From positions 124,001 through 188,000 of the forward strand of contig OY294070.1 in the NCBI GenBank assembly GCA_958510875.1: a stretch of DNA of 64,000 nucleotides, read 5' to 3'. The notes under the pieces are model-generated. The model was not told where the DNA came from. It worked only from the letters and a program-made list of their open reading frames with translations, and made no database searches. This document shows, piece after piece, positions 36,263 through 50,330 of this stretch. This stretch comes from Endomychus coccineus. Lineage: Eukaryota > Arthropoda > Insecta > Coleoptera > Endomychidae. The position numbers and the translations under genes are program-made. How positions within the stretch are numbered: the first letter of the stretch is position 1; every line of letters starts with the position of its first letter.

Positions 36263-36658
36263 ATATAGGGTGTTCTTAATTTTGTTTTTATCTCCGAAGA
36301 TAATTAGGATGTCTCAATGAAATTTGGTACCGTGGATGCGTAGATAGGTTACCACATTTGCACAAAATTTGAGACCGGTATTACTTCGAGTGGCGTAGAT
36401 ATAGGTATTTAATAACAATAAATTGACCCGAAAAATGTTAGCACCCAGTAAAGGCTACTTTTTAGGAACAAACTTCGATGCAGAATTTAAATCGAAACAA
36501 ATAGGGTCTCTCAATATTTCTCTGTATCTGGCACTGTTTCACGGCAAAAATTAAGCGTCTATGCATGTATGTTAATAGGAACTTTTTTTCTCAAAATCAA
36601 ATTTTCTATCAACTGTTACGAGTTCTACTATGTACTAAAATCTGGGACAACCTGTATG
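36263..36658. mobile_element. MITE-like element with AGGGTGT-type termini
   Basis: The left end TATAGGGTGTTC and the right end GGGACAACCTGTATG are imperfect inverted repeats of the AGGGTGTCCC type, frequent at the ends of short non-coding insect repeats. The 396-bp interior has no coding capacity. Confidence 0.45.
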
Positions 36659-36750
36659 TAGTATAAGGAAGGTATCTTAATCGATGTAAAAAATGTTTTC
36701 CGTACTTTTGCATTTCTGACTCGATCCAGACTATTTTTGAGACGATGTCT

Positions 36751-36772
36751 GTGTGTGTGTGTGTGTGTGCGT
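36751..36772. repeat. (GT)n microsatellite
   Basis: A simple GT tract of about ten units. Confidence 0.9.
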
Positions 36773-38038
36773 AAAAACTGAAGAGACGATTGGGCCTTTC
36801 CTATTGTTTTTGGGTGCGGTAGCTCAAGTGTTATCTTTTACATCCGTCTTTGTCTAATAATATGTAACAAACAAACAGTTTTATTAACTTCCACGATGTT
36901 GCGAAGAGTATCTTATAGAATGTGAAACAATTATAGAAAAATCAGTAACCCAATCAAATGATTCGAGAAGAGTAACCTCACCACGCACACTATTTGTCTA
37001 TTCTCCAACGGCAACGCATTTCTAGTTTGTTCATCAGATGATGTGATTTCATATTAAGGAATCATCATTTAATCCTTCGGTCTAATAAATTGAAGCAACT
37101 ACACTTTATCGTTGTTCTATAAACAATGGCGATAGTTCAATAAGCAAGAAATAGTTACACAGAATGAGCAATGCATTCAAGAGACAACGAACAATGAATC
37201 ACTGGAGGAAGCAAAATACAACCCAGAATAGATCCGTGATTTGGAGAATTCTCCCCCAACAATAAGGAAATGTTAAACATAAACAACCTTCGCTAAACAC
37301 CACAAGTTTAGAGAACTCGACAATGAAGTTGAACATCGTTATTTGCATGTGACTTCACCAAAAAGACACAAATTAATTAAACTGTTGAAACTTAAGTCTG
37401 CGTCATGGAATTTCTCTACAACTTAGTCTTGATTTGTCGAAAAGTGCATGAGGTAACAACCATTCATTTTAAATATCACATAATTATAAATTTGGAATAC
37501 AGATAGGTTTTATAAGAGAAACTTTTTTTAATCCATGATACCGTTGTTCAAAAAGTTCAAGTGCTTGAACATAAACTGTGTTGAATGGCGCAAACAATTC
37601 TTCCGAAGCTACCTACGAAGTTGGTCTTGCACCTTACTTGCCTTCCTTGATGCAAAAGCATTAACTACAAGCTCGCAATCACAAATCAGGGTTCTCAGCT
37701 TCTTCCCCTTTAGAATTAATTTTAATCTGCTGAAAATTTTTTCTCAACTGGCTATGGAAACCACAATAGTTAATAATATTTGACTATTCAAAGATTTGGA
37801 AAGACGCTCGCTCTCATCTCCGTGTGTTTATACACGATTTTCCTGAAAAATAATAGAATTCCTTGTCAATATTTGCATATGATAGGACTTTTCGTTTTTG
37901 AGTTATTGTGTTAACAAATTTCGTGTCATAAATCCAGAGAGACCGATTTTTCCAAAGAGATTTTTTCAGCGATTCTAGAAATAGCTCAAGTAAATTCCTA
38001 CTTCGTCGCGAAGAGTATAATTTTTTTTTGCGGAGATT
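36773..38038. other. Intron sequence, no feature recognised
   Basis: Broken frames occur, none with a recognisable product. Some may be old mobile-element sequence. Confidence 0.3.
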
Positions 38039-38402
38039 AGGAAAACCCTTTATGTGGAGGTTATGAGCCTTTGGGTCTCATGGTCTATGGTGAGAGTCAT
38101 CTTTCCAGGCATACTTACTGAAAACTTCACCCCCTTTGTAGGCTTGTCTGGTGACACTTAGGCCTGCTAGCCCATTGTATCTCGTATTTGTTTTGTTTTT
38201 TTTTACGGTATTCACTCGAGTATTTTTGTACCTTGTACGAGTTTGTACAAGTCCTTTACTGGGTGGGAACTGTATAATTCTGGTTAGCCGTTAGGCTATC
38301 CAAAATTGTACTGTCTTTTGCGGTCCAGTGCCTCGAATTTACACAGTATGTGTATCATTGTTTCTGTATCCTTACCGCAAAGTCTGCAAATAATAATCTT
38401 GG
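38039..38402 (-). mobile_element. LINE 3'-terminal fragment
   Basis: The minus strand from about 38400 reads CRLCGKDTETMIHILCKF followed by EALDRKR, the Cys/His tail after the RNase H domain of Jockey-type LINEs. After it comes a non-coding 3' tail with a short oligo-A run. Inactive. Confidence 0.6.
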
Positions 38403-41400
38403 TTGTATTTGTACAAAATGGAATTACGCGAAGTAAAGATGCTCATTGCTAAAGAATTTCCCATTATCAATTATACCTTGAATAAACGAACTTTATTAAA
38501 TATCACAACACCACTGACTGTGAAGTTGTTCGAATATTACATTTGTCTATTCATATTTCGAATGGCAAGTGTCGATAATCATGATGATTGTGTCTGAGTT
38601 TGAAAGTGATTAAAGTTTCCCCGGATTTTGAGATGATGAAAGTAAGGAATAAGTCTCTAATATTAATGAATGAGTCGAGACGTTTGTAAAGATAGTCACG
38701 TATTACAGATAAGTGTCTGCAGAAATATAATATTTTAGTGTCAGCTATATTTAATCACTCCAAAATCTGAGAAATAGGTGTTGCAAATAAGAAATGAGAT
38801 CGGGTATCAATAAATTTCAAGCATTCATCGCATCCAGGTTCATGAAGTTGTAGGTAATGTGTTTAAATTTGTTCTGTCGGAACACGCCAACGTTTGAAAA
38901 TTATAATTATTTCATTTAAATTCTGAAAATGCTCAAACATTCATCTGGGACTTTGATGACATAAAACAAAAACAAGGGTGAATTCGCCAGACGCGACGAT
39001 ATTCAAATTTTGATTTGAAAGTATCGTTAAAACGGTTCGTAAGCGTAACGGAAAACAACCATGTTGTTAGAATAAACAACGTGTGTTTTTATTGCGGTTA
39101 ATCTAGCAATAAAACGCAAGCTTGTTTATCGCATGAAAGAATAGTTTCAGAACCGAAAACAAGAGGATTTAATGACCCGGGTAATTAAAAAGCTACTCAT
39201 TATCGCCGACCGAGGGTACAATTCCAGCCATTATGAATGCTAAAGAGAAAAGAATTTATTATGCCGGTCGAGTTTTACTGGAGGGTAATGTCTGGCATAC
39301 ATACAATATATATTCTCAAGTACCGAGAGCTATAAAAAGCACACTACAAGATTATAATTTTCTCTAGAACGCTTTGAAGATGAATCATTTACATTAAGTA
39401 ACGGGTATTATTTCTTGCTTGCCAACATCTCGGGGAAGCACCTCGGATTAGAGGCCGGAAACGTGGCTTAAAAATATTAATGTAAGACGTTACTGGAATA
39501 TCTCATGGCATCTTTACGCTAAGTAACGATTTATTATGCCCGACGAGTGAATAAAAAGGTCTCCTGCCTGCTCCTACAGGAAGAATATGAATCTGACGTT
39601 CCACATGGTTCATTTATAAAATAATAACTATCAATTATTAAGGGTATAAATCTATAAATGCATAACAATTCATTTTTTATCGAATAAATTCATTTATAAC
39701 AAAAGAACATCTTCCGTCATGGTTCACAAATCAAGAATTAAGCGAATGAAAATTTCGTGATTCGTAAGAGCCGTTTCCTTGAGCTATTTTTCTCCATTCT
39801 CCTTCTATAAGAGCATTTATGCAATAAACGAGTGTTCAAACATTTTTCTATTAAATGTAACTTCCTGATGAAGATTCTCACAATATACTGTTACAGCATG
39901 AATAATATTCCTTGTCAATGAATAAATATTAATTTCATAATACTCCATGCAGATGTTGAATTATTTTGTATACATTAGGATATTTTTCACAGACTACGTT
40001 CAAAATCGTTGATAAGATTGTATAATTCAGAGGTCCCCAAACTTTTCTGTTTTGGAGACCATTTGCCATGTTTTTCGCTGCTTACCTAATATTTAATTTA
40101 TGCAAATTTATCAACTTCAAATATGTTTTTGACAGCTCACGTTTAAAGATTTTAATTTCTAACTGTAGTGTAGTATGAAAAACTTTTAATAATTAAAAAT
40201 TCTAATTAAAACGAACCAAATTTAAATTTAATATCTGTTAAATAACATGGATAAGCAAAAAATAAATACTTTTAGTGGGAGGGATGAACCTGATGCTTTA
40301 ATAAGAATTTTTCTTCATTTGGCATCAATTTAGTCAAGTTTAATTGGCAACCGCGCTGAAACACTTTTTCCACTAGATATGAGGATAGAAACTTCTTTAG
40401 TAACCTACGAAGTTTTTATTTTTCCATTTACGTCATGCCTAATGTTCATATCTAGGAAATGTATGTTTTTGTTCACTTCTATTTCACAAGTAGATTGAAG
40501 TTTACAGTAGAAATTGTTGAATTTATTAATCACGTATTGAATTTTTATCATTGGGAACACACATTAGGCAATCATCTTAGGTACATACAGTTTAACGAAT
40601 ATGGATTGAAAATCTAATGAATTTATTTTTCAATTCAATATATATAATTCATACCTGGGTCAAGAATCATTATTAATTTAATATTCAATCTGAGATAATT
40701 TTCTAATGTGATTGCTTAGCGATGCAATATACGCGACCACAGTTCTGTTTAGAGTTCAAGTTAGACTGTGCAAAATGTACGTTAATGAAAATGTAATTTG
40801 TCTTTAATAATTAAAGTCGCATTTGCTGCCATTGCCGTTAATATGTCGATGATGAATATCATGATCTAAAATATAAATTACGCAATTTGAATTCTAGATA
40901 GACTATTTGCATTCTACGGAATTCATAGTATTTTGATTTATTGGGTACGTCCAGATCTAGTTAATTATACTAATTTAAAATATGATGGATCTGTACTGCA
41001 AATCATTCTTGAATTGTCACAAGGACATTTGATAAAGTTCCCTTTTATTCGTAACTGGTTAACTTTCTGACATAATGTCAGCCGTCGTGTAAGTGAGTTA
41101 ATATTTTTTCGACTTTTATGGGATGTGGAGAGCCACATTTTTCGTTAAAGTTGATCAAAACTTGCCAACTGAATTTAGTATCTATCGGATCGCAGTGTCG
41201 AATACCGCGGAAGATATAGAACAATTTGGAATGTTTTGAGCGATTTGTTAAAAGTTTGCCACGAATTTCGTTTATGTACAAGTTAGAAGAATTCTAAAGC
41301 ATTCTCAAGCGCCATTAGTTCTAGAACGAACATATTTCGATATTTTAACCGATCTGATTGTCAACATAATACATCAAATAGTGTCAGGTTGGTAAACATT

Positions 41401-43690
41401 TTATGGCTGTGACCTCGGACAATTGAATCGTTCACCTAATTTTTCGCTTCAATCAAAATTCGATAAAATGGCGTAAAGTATAAAATACGATTACGAATTT
41501 TAGAAACAACTGCCATACACGTCCTCAGTGATTGATATACAGAAAGGAATATTATGTTATTAGTAATTCTTCAAAATAATATGTCAATTACTGAATGAAA
41601 ATCCGGTTTTCTTGAAACAAGTCCATCGAAATATTCACATCATCATAAAAGTTGAAACGTATTCATTTCTATGAGTTCTAATCCCGATCAAGGAAATAAT
41701 AACATTTCATGATGTGTTGAAAACTAACTAATTAACGGATGAATAAACAAAAGCAATCAACATTTTTTTTTAAACAGAATTTGTTTCATTCATTCGTTAT
41801 CTTTTCTTCGAATTCCATTGTATCCATAGTTTCATATTTCTGATGAGTAATGTGTTGCTTGCGTGGCAAAAGAAAAGCGTGATATTGAAAGGGAGCTGCT
41901 ATTCATTACTAATTTCAAACCTTGGCTCCCCCATGCAACAAAGTATTAAGAAAAGCACGCGGCTATAAATATATCGGACATTTTATCATTTGTAACGTCT
42001 AAATTATGTGCTTTATTCTGTCTTCCATAATATAGATCTGCACTCAATCCGATACTTTGTTGCGATAAAAGTTTTCACAAATTGATAGAAAAATACGGTT
42101 GTCGTTATTGTACTGTGCAAGTTTTGGATTTAATTCGTTTTAAATTTGTCAGTTCGGAAGAGAGTTAGAAACGAAATTTGAGCGCGAGGTTTTTAATTTT
42201 TTAGGAAACTTTCATACGGGCACATTTTCTCCGAAACTGATAATGCCGAATAAAGCGTTAACATCTGTTATCGTAGTTAATGAAAAGCGATAGAGGAAAA
42301 TCGGAAAATCAGCGGGAACTGTAATCAGTGCATAAAGTTGGCGACCGTATTCCGCTTTATCAGCTCAACTCGTATCGTCACAATTGAAATTCGGCACAGC
42401 TTGCTTGCGTTACCGAAAACTATAATGGATATAAGTGAATTTCAGTTTAAACTAACTGCCTAGTACGAATTTAACTTGACGTTCAATACGTTGATTCTGA
42501 TGTGCTTTCAATACAAAATACACGGTCTGTTAAACTTTGGGGAACGTTGTTGCTTCTACATCAATTGGAAATTGGAATAATTTGATATGTTGAAATCGGT
42601 CGAAAAATTTGAGATAAAACGCATTAGGACCGTGCTGGGACAACATGCAGGAGTTGTAATGTTTCGAAAATCTTTCACATTAAGGCCATGCTGGGTAGCA
42701 CGCATGTGGATCGGTAGAAAGAAGCATTTCGCACATGAATTATAGACACTTAGTAGATTGGACGAAGCCTCTACACTCTATATTTGATGATGAATACATT
42801 TACTAATCATCAGACATAATAAATTGACTTTGTTATAAATGTAATGATGATTTTCACAGTTCGTCATGTGATGTCATTTGAAATAGAAATCAAATTGAGG
42901 GCAATAACGAATTGCAGAATTTAAAAACATTTTGGTATCTAATTTTTATATGTAACGTGGTCGAAAGAACAAATTGAAGGGACGAAGGGATGTTAACGGC
43001 AATGTAATAAAAGGGATGTCCTCGTGTGACCACGGAAACGAATTATGCCGCAGGGAATGAGCTGTGATAGAGACCGCTTTAAAAATGCACCAACTTTCAA
43101 CTTGTTTCATGTTCTACAAACTTTCCTCCGACAAAAAAAAAACATCCAAATTCAGAAGCATCTGCATTCTGATGAAACTGTTCGTAGCATATTTTCAAAA
43201 CTAAAGTAGAAGTAAAATAGAAATTTAACAAGAGAGGGAATCCAACGGAAAATTAGAAATAATTTTCATATCCTAATTTCTCGCAATTCCCGATGATTCA
43301 TTTTACCATCTGCAAGAATATATGCATTTCGTTTTCATATACCAGCTATCAGAATATGTACCACAGAACATCCTTGATCTAAATCATATGCAATTAAAAA
43401 AAAACTGAAATTGCTTCTAGTAGAAAATGTCTGACATTGTAAATTGTAAATGGTACTAAACGATAAACAGATAATGGTATGGCAATCACATGGATTTCGA
43501 CATATACAGAAAATCCGCTCAAACAAATAGGTATATCCCGCGGATTCAGCTACATCATTTAGATATAAAATAGCTCCATTTAATAGTCTTGTTCATACAT
43601 TATTGAACGTCGCCTTGAGCCATTAAAATTACAATAATGAAGCTGAGAAAATTTAGCAAATAGCGTTGGACAATGGTTTCGACAAATATT
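38403..43690. other. SBSPON intron 1, long stretch without recognisable feature
   Basis: AT-rich with no supported exon or named element. Two similar tracts (ATTAGGACCGTGCTGGG near 42620 and ATTAAGGCCATGCTGGG near 42680) form a weak local duplication. Regulatory elements could be present but cannot be seen from one sequence. Confidence 0.35.
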
Positions 43691-44110
43691 TGATCAAAAT
43701 AATTTAATTTCTAAAGAAAAAAGGAAATTGGAACGTAGCCAACTAACCAAATTAGAGCCATTTCCTTCAAATACTTCAATAAAAGTCAAAAGTTTCACTT
43801 ATCATTCTTCAGTAATTAATAAATGCCATAGTTTGTTCTCTAAATTTGCAATACAAACAGTTTATAGATGTAAGAACAAGCTAAAACACCGTTTAGGCAA
43901 CACCTTCGATTCTAAGAAAAGATATTCGTCGCGATATAAAGCGATGCTGATGTTACTTATACCAGCCCACAAGAACAAGTTCTCGTTATTGCATCGCGTA
44001 GGTAGCCGCAGACTAAGATTCTCAGATGTTTTAAAATGATTTGCTTCTTGACGGTGCGTCGTGATCAGTGTTGTTTGGCAAACACAAACTTGAAATGGAT
44101 ATGAATTGTG
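43691..44110 (+). mobile_element. Penelope-like fragment (linker before GIY-YIG domain)
   Basis: The frame at 43728-44039 contains SFTYHSSVINKCHSLFSKF, then VYRCKNKLKHRLGNTFDSKK. This matches the region between RT and GIY-YIG endonuclease in Penelope-like elements. The GIY-YIG part itself is lost or frameshifted. Confidence 0.5.
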
Positions 44111-44700
44111 GAAGCTACTCTCGATTCCTCCATCAACATCAGCGTCTCTACTATTCCTCTCGTTCTCACGAAACTGTGTGGTAATGGATATCACTCGCTG
44201 GTGACCCATTTCATTGCCAGATTTTTATAAATTGATTTTTGATTGATATTGGATTAGTCCATTTCACGCAAAATATAAATGTTAAGCAATCAATCATATC
44301 AGATTATATAGAATATGAAAGATATCATTAAATATATCCCCAGATTATTTATTATTTGTACAAACAAGGAAGTTTTAAATACAGGGTGAATCATGTTTGA
44401 TATAGTGTATTGTATTTTAATTATTTTTGTACTTAACAACACTGTAATAATTTTTCAAAAATGCGTCCTCGAACCACTTAGGTATATGGTTTCTGAGAAC
44501 TTGGCTAAAAAAATGATAACCGTTTTGAACAGCTTCAAATGTCGCAGTTATTCGTACAATCAGGTCTTGCTCCATTGGTGTTTTCGTAAGCCAGAGACTT
44601 TAAATGCCTCACAGAAAACAGCTAAATGCGTTAGATCGGTTGAACTAGGGGGGCACTTCTGCTAATCCAATGTTGTCCGAACTGTTGACTTAAATACTGA
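44111..44700. other. Intron sequence, no feature recognised
   Basis: A TACAGGGTG at about 44380 resembles an AGGGTG-type repeat end, but no partner end was found. Confidence 0.3.
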
Positions 44701-44705
44701 CGGCG

Positions 44706-45084
44706 CCTCAGCCAACGATTAAGCAAGCTACAGCATGTCGAGGCCCAGAATTCTACCCATTCCATAACCGATACCCCAATATAATAATTCTTCTGACGAA
44801 TAATGAATCCAAAATTGGTAACGGAAGTGTTCTAAGATTCCATAGAATGAGGTGCAGTGATTATTAAAGGATTTTAAAAGTCGTGGATTTTTGAAGATTT
44901 CCTATGGAAAAATCTCGATTTTGCTCGACCTAAGCGATTCTCATGAAAATTCATGTTAATACGTTTTCGATGATGAGAAAATCGATTCCAACGTTAGTTA
45001 TAACCTCAGCCGACGATTAATCAAGTTATACAGCATGTCTAAACCCAGAATTCTACCCATTCGGTAGTGTTCTAAGATTCCATG
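44706..45084. repeat. Pair of diverged direct repeats
   Basis: 44706-44763 and 45004-45062 share CCTCAGCC, CGATTAA, CAGCATGTC and CCCAGAATTCTACCCATTC. The following block GTGTTCTAAGATTCCAT occurs after each copy (44827 and 45067 regions), directly joined in the second copy. This looks like two copies of one unknown element, the second carrying a deletion. Confidence 0.6.
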
Positions 45085-46800
45085 ACGACGCACCATCATA
45101 TTGCAGTCAGATTTGGTGTCGAACGTTTAGTAAGTTAGTTGCTGATGTTTTTTAGGAACTGTCACGTATGGATTTTCTTTTGTCCAATCATGGCTATTCC
45201 TACTGTTGAATATGTCATCTCTTGTGAAATTGTCCTACATAAAACAAAACATAGGAAATTGGGTTGGTCGACAATCCGACAAAGATAAATTCTGTGAAAG
45301 GATAAAGTTGTTGCTCTAATACGCCCTCAATGTTGAGTCGCACCCATAATTTGTGCAACTTTACCTGTCCTAATCGAAAGTTTATCTGTAACTTCTTCCC
45401 CAATATAGACCGTTCTTACTGTTCTTTGTACACAAGTATCGCGTATGCTAATTTTAAGTTAACAGTTTGTATCAAGGAGGTTGCTTTGTGGGATACTGCC
45501 GTGCAGCAGCTGCCTTGCAATTTTTTGCTCCATAAGGCAGAAGCGCTTATCTGCCAGTTTTTCATTACAAAAGTTGCACAATTCGCAGTCAAATGCACTA
45601 AATCTTCTATTATTGCGCTGAATAACCTCTTGACGTTTGATCTCATTGTTCTGGTTCCTCCTTATTAATTGCATCATGAAATATATCGAAGAGAGATATT
45701 GGCATGGGTAACCGATTTGTATTACTTTTAACAATGAGATCCTAAACGAGAAACAAGTTAAATACAAACCGGCAATACGAATTGATAGTAAATAATTTAG
45801 AACGATTTGTTAATGTAAAGAAGTTTCGATTTGAATTATTTAAGAGATACAAGCATCGTAATTGAATGTCTTCTGAGTCTTATCAACCAGACCCTCAATA
45901 CCTCAATAGGTTCATTCGACCGAGCGCAACTGATCCAACAAATCAAATCTGAAATACAGAGAGGATGTTAGAATTAAACTCGAAGTAGACATTTCACTCA
46001 GATAAATACAAATTAGCTGTTCAAATGTTTATTTAACGAAATATAGATATTGCTTCTAAATGTTAATAAAACGGAAGTCATGACAAAATTCCAATATTCG
46101 AACGAAATCAAAGCAGGCGTTCTCTACAAATCAAACAAATAAGTTTATTTTTGGATTTTTTCGCTTCAAATATGCATTACAAGTGGTAAGAAAAGTTACT
46201 ATTATAAAGTTGATGGAGATCATAAAAGCTGATAATTAGCTGGAATTTGAGTTTGTTAGAAAATTATAGATTCCGTTCAAGTTCATCATAGTCATTTGTC
46301 TGTTATAGTTTTGCTTCATTATCGTCAGCAATAATAAAGCAACTGGTTAATCGTAATAAGACACTAATAAAAGCAATACAGACAAGTTTTTTCGAAATAC
46401 TTGTTGCGACACTGATTTGATAACCTTGGTAAGAGGTTGTGTAGAAATTGGTCGCGATGAAAAGCGAGGTCCAATTACAAATTCACCGGAATAAATAATG
46501 CTCGCATGATAAAAGCTGTATATGTAGAGAAGAGTAACGTTCACAGCATAAATGTGATTAGCGTTCCAGCTTCATGAATACAGCCCCATGTGCACTTTGG
46601 TTGCACTTGCATCCCTAATTTATAACATCAGTATTATAATTCCACGGAATTAGCCTCGGTTTCGTGTGTATGTGTGACTAAAATGACTGGAAATTCCAAC
46701 GAAACCGAGGATTGAAACGTGAAAAATTTGTCGCATTCGAAAACGTCACAGTCAGGACCTGTACACTTGGCATTGTCCCGATATTAGTCTCTAGTACTTA
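45085..46800. other. Intron sequence with unassigned overlapping frames
   Basis: Frames of about 100 codons exist on both strands around 45330-45767. One minus frame contains CELCNFCNEKLADKRFC. I cannot assign it; mobile-element origin is the likeliest explanation. Confidence 0.3.
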
Positions 46801-47141
46801 CTAACTAATATATTTTGGATGCTAAGCTCAGCTGTGGTGATTGTGACGCCTCATACATTGGTCAGACGGGACGGAACTGCCATCCAAGTTTTCAAAAAAC
46901 ACCTTAGAAGTTTTCGGTTTAAGGAACAAAATTTTAATTATGCCAACAATCTCTTGGAATTTATAATCTCCTATGTTGTCACTAAATCAGCTGCCAATAT
47001 AATTACCAATCAACGTCATAATCATACCTACAAGGAGTTATAATCTTGAACCCCCTTTTCAAAAATATTACTAGTAATTAAGGGATTATATATTTAAACA
47101 TAATTTAGTTGATTCTGATGATGCCACTGTGTTGGTGAAAC
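46801..47141 (+). mobile_element. Penelope-like GIY-YIG endonuclease fragment with hammerhead-like tail
   Basis: One plus frame reads CGDCDASYIGQTGRN (about 46833-46877), the YIG half of a GIY-YIG nuclease. A shifted frame continues FKKHLRSFRFKEQNFNYANN (about 46890-46950). About 165 nt further, 47115-47141 has CTGATGA, a CCA/TGG stem, then GTGAAAC, a hammerhead-like core. The order ORF end then ribozyme-like terminal repeat is that of Penelope-like elements. Confidence 0.65.
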
Positions 47142-47302
47142 AATTTGTAAATAAATTTTACAGTCAAAATATTGCTTATTCTGAATAGAATTTGTAATTT
47201 CACGATAATGTTACAGCCTGGTGTTGTGATTGTTGTCGTGGTATGAAAGAAAACTAAATAATTATGATGGCTATAATATCAGTTTCTGGATTTGGCTAAA
47301 GG

Positions 47303-47352
47303 TCTCTCTCTCCCTCCCCCCTCTCTCTCTCTTTCTCTCTCACACACACACA
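47303..47352. repeat. (CT)n/(CA)n microsatellite
   Basis: An interrupted CT tract passes into a CA tract. Confidence 0.9.
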
Positions 47353-49370
47353 TGCAAGTTTTTTTGAGCTACATAAAATGATCAGTTTGCGTTAGTGATT
47401 GTTGGAACTAAATATTATAAAACCGGAGACAATTCTTTCAAGGATTTCATGAATTAGATCTAATTATTACTAATAAAATAAGATACCATTCTTCAGAAAT
47501 GTTCAAATTAAGGAAAAGGTCATTATAGATAAGAAATAATCACCCTTATCCACTGAAAATATTACAACACTTCCCACGGGCGCCACTTCACCTAGTTACG
47601 CCACTGATAATAATAGATCCTGCAGGTTTAATAAGAATTGTCACAAGCAATCCTTTTTCATTATATCTACTATGAAAACGTTAATTCAACTTGAAATATT
47701 AATAATCCCAATGTTCGTTTCCTGTTATTGAAGGGTTGATTGATGCCAATTTTCTAAATTACAAGATACAAGGTCATATTTTATTGGATTCTTTCTTTAG
47801 GAATTTTCTTTATGTACAATAGTCATGACTTAATACAACTTAACTTTGTTCGTTTATTGATTTTAGGATAGTTGGATAATTAGCTGTCTCAAAACTGGGA
47901 GACATTATTGTTTGAAGTGGTTCTTATTGACATTTCATTACTAGTTCAGTTCCTCCTTATTTCTTTACATTCCTCTCGATTCTACAGAACAAATAATAGT
48001 ATGAACGTGTTATATTATCTCTCTTGTAAAGTATAGTTGCCAAGGAATACAGGATATACCTGTTCTGGATAATAATTACATATTTTTTTATAAATGGGAT
48101 TAATACTAATTGTGATTGTTGTTATCGAATATATGATTCGTTTTTTGATAAGTCGAATGAATAGCTTATCGGTTTGAAACGTTTCTAACTGACGCCAAGT
48201 ACGTTAATCATGTTCAATAGCTAGCTGAATTCAAAAGTAGCCATTACATGTTAATCAATTTATGTATTGATTTATTTATCTACCATCTGTAATTATAAAT
48301 TTTCAAATGATAGAGACTCCAGCTGAATCAATAATATACAACAACTAACTTCCGTGTTTGAAATATACGGTTGATTATTTTCGAACCGTGTTCGAATTCT
48401 AATGGAGCGTGTCTTATTATTATTATTATGTCTATTTTGAGGATGCGACTTTATTATCGATTGGGCTAGCCTGAAGAATGCACCTCTGGCATAATGCCAA
48501 GTTGCATAATGTTTACACAACGAAAGGGTAACAACTAGAATGTTGTTATACAACCCTTAAGGTGTACACAGACACAAATACAATATGTACCCTGTATAGT
48601 ACGAGAGTTGAATGTTATCAAATGATGTAGAGAAGACCTACTCTAATCCTTCGAAACGGATGAATGAAACAAATATTGTCAGACACACTTGGTTTAGTTT
48701 TCTTGGATCATGCAACGTATGCAAAGAGTTTGAAGAATACCGCGCTTTATCGAGTTATTTTATTATGTTTTGAATCGTCTTCTGATGATGGTCGTGAGCA
48801 CGAAACGTACGTTAAGATGAAAATATAGTTGACGCGTGTGTTAATGTGACCTATATACAGAGAATGTTGTTTGAGTGTGAATAGGCAATACGTGTATAAA
48901 ATTACAAAGGACACATTAATCTCATCAATATGTTATGAAAAGCATTGGAAATTGCACCGTCGGCACTTCAAAGATAAGGAAGGTTTCTTCTCTACGTTGG
49001 CCCTTGAGCGATTTCTTTATAATTAATTATCACAGCTTTAATTATTATCAGAACCGCAATGAATTTTCTTACCAACGAAAAGTCATGTTTAATCATTACT
49101 TTCGCAAGAAGAACATAATGAAACCTCTTAATTGTTCGATATGCTCCATAATTAATATCTTTTTGGCTGGGACAATTTGTAGAATAATTCCATTTTTACG
49201 CACCATTACATCGACGTATGAACTGCTATTTAATAATAATTTAATGAATATCGCGAAAGTACCTGAACTTGCAGAACAAATTATACGCTAGCAATCTAGA
49301 CTACTTTTGATTTTCCTGATTATTCTCATCCATCATACGAGGACAAAGTTAAAAGTCTCTGAAAAATTAA
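47353..49370. other. Intron sequence with two Penelope-like terminal remnants
   Basis: 47520-47560 matches the terminal tail at 6361-6400 (AAGAAATAATCACC on the plus strand). 48782-48806 carries a hammerhead-like motif, listed separately. The 118-codon frame at 48935-49291 has no recognisable product. Confidence 0.4.
48782..48806 (+). ncRNA. Hammerhead-like motif
   Basis: CTGATGA, then an extra T, GGTC, a GTGA tetraloop, a partly matching 3' strand, and GAAAC, followed by the palindromic GTACGT. It is near identical in layout to 56780-56804, which suggests both come from one element family. Confidence 0.45.
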
Positions 49371-50330
49371 ACAAGAATTATTTCATTTCTCAACATAATC
49401 TGCTTGTAGCCCGATACACTTTGTCCTACGTTTTTATAATTTTTCGATACCTTCCAAATAATACGATTTCGGTAATCCTTCAAAACAGGCGTTTCTTTCA
49501 GCAATGACCTCATCGTTGGAACCTAATCTCCTTCCGCCGAGCCATTTCTTCAAGTTTTGGAAATAGATAAAAATCGTAGAGGGCAAATCTGAAGAATATG
49601 GTGGATTTCGTAGCGAAATTCATGCAATTTTGCCAATGCGACTGTGGACCTGGTAGAAGATCAGTTTTTTTTTGCCAAACGGTCGCTTTTGCTTCAAATC
49701 GGCGTCGAATCGATCGGTTTTCAAGGTATTCGATATGGACGTCACCATGTGCGTACCAAAAAACTGTCGCCATGACTTTGTTGGCCGATAAACCCACTTC
49801 GGCCTTTTTCGGCTTCGATTCGCTAGGACAAGTCCACTGTTTCGACTGTTCTTTGGTCTCTGATGTGTTGTGATGGATCCATGTCCTTCTTATCGCGCTT
49901 GAACATCGCTAAATACTCCTCTGAAGTTGTCAGACGATCGCGCTGGTTGTCAACAGAGAGCAAATGCGACACTCATCTGGCAGATAGCTTTCTCATATTC
50001 AAAAAGTTATGCAAAATGTTTCGTACCCGTTCGGTTGAGATGCCCATAGCCCAGCAATCTTGTGCACTTCAACTCGCCGATCATCCTAAATCGTACCATG
50101 GATTTTATCAACGATTTCTGGCGTTGTAACCTCAATTGGACGATCAGAACGTTCGGCGTCATACTACCACAACGAAAATCAGTAAACCACTCGTAAATCG
50201 TTCCAATCAATGGTGAAGGGTCTTCATAATGCTCAACAACCGATGCTTTGGTTGGCGTAATGTTTTTTTCACGTAATCAAGACGCTTTCGATGGGTTTCA
50301 AAACAGAACTGAATGACATATCAATCTGAA
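49371..50330 (-). mobile_element. Decayed mariner transposase
   Basis: Minus-strand blocks in order: IGTIYEWFTDF (about 50175-50207), RPIEVTTPEIVDKIH in another frame (about 50090-50140), GLSANKVMATVFWYAHGDVH and EYLENR (about 49705-49795), FALYDFYLFPKLEE (about 49540-49590) and DYVEK (about 49395). These are the conserved mariner blocks. The second and third catalytic Asp regions are lost to frameshifts and stops. No clear terminal inverted repeats were found. Confidence 0.8.

Noticed and set aside
43862..44209. 115-codon minus-strand frame
   Set aside because: It lies opposite a plus-strand Penelope-like segment that explains the region better.
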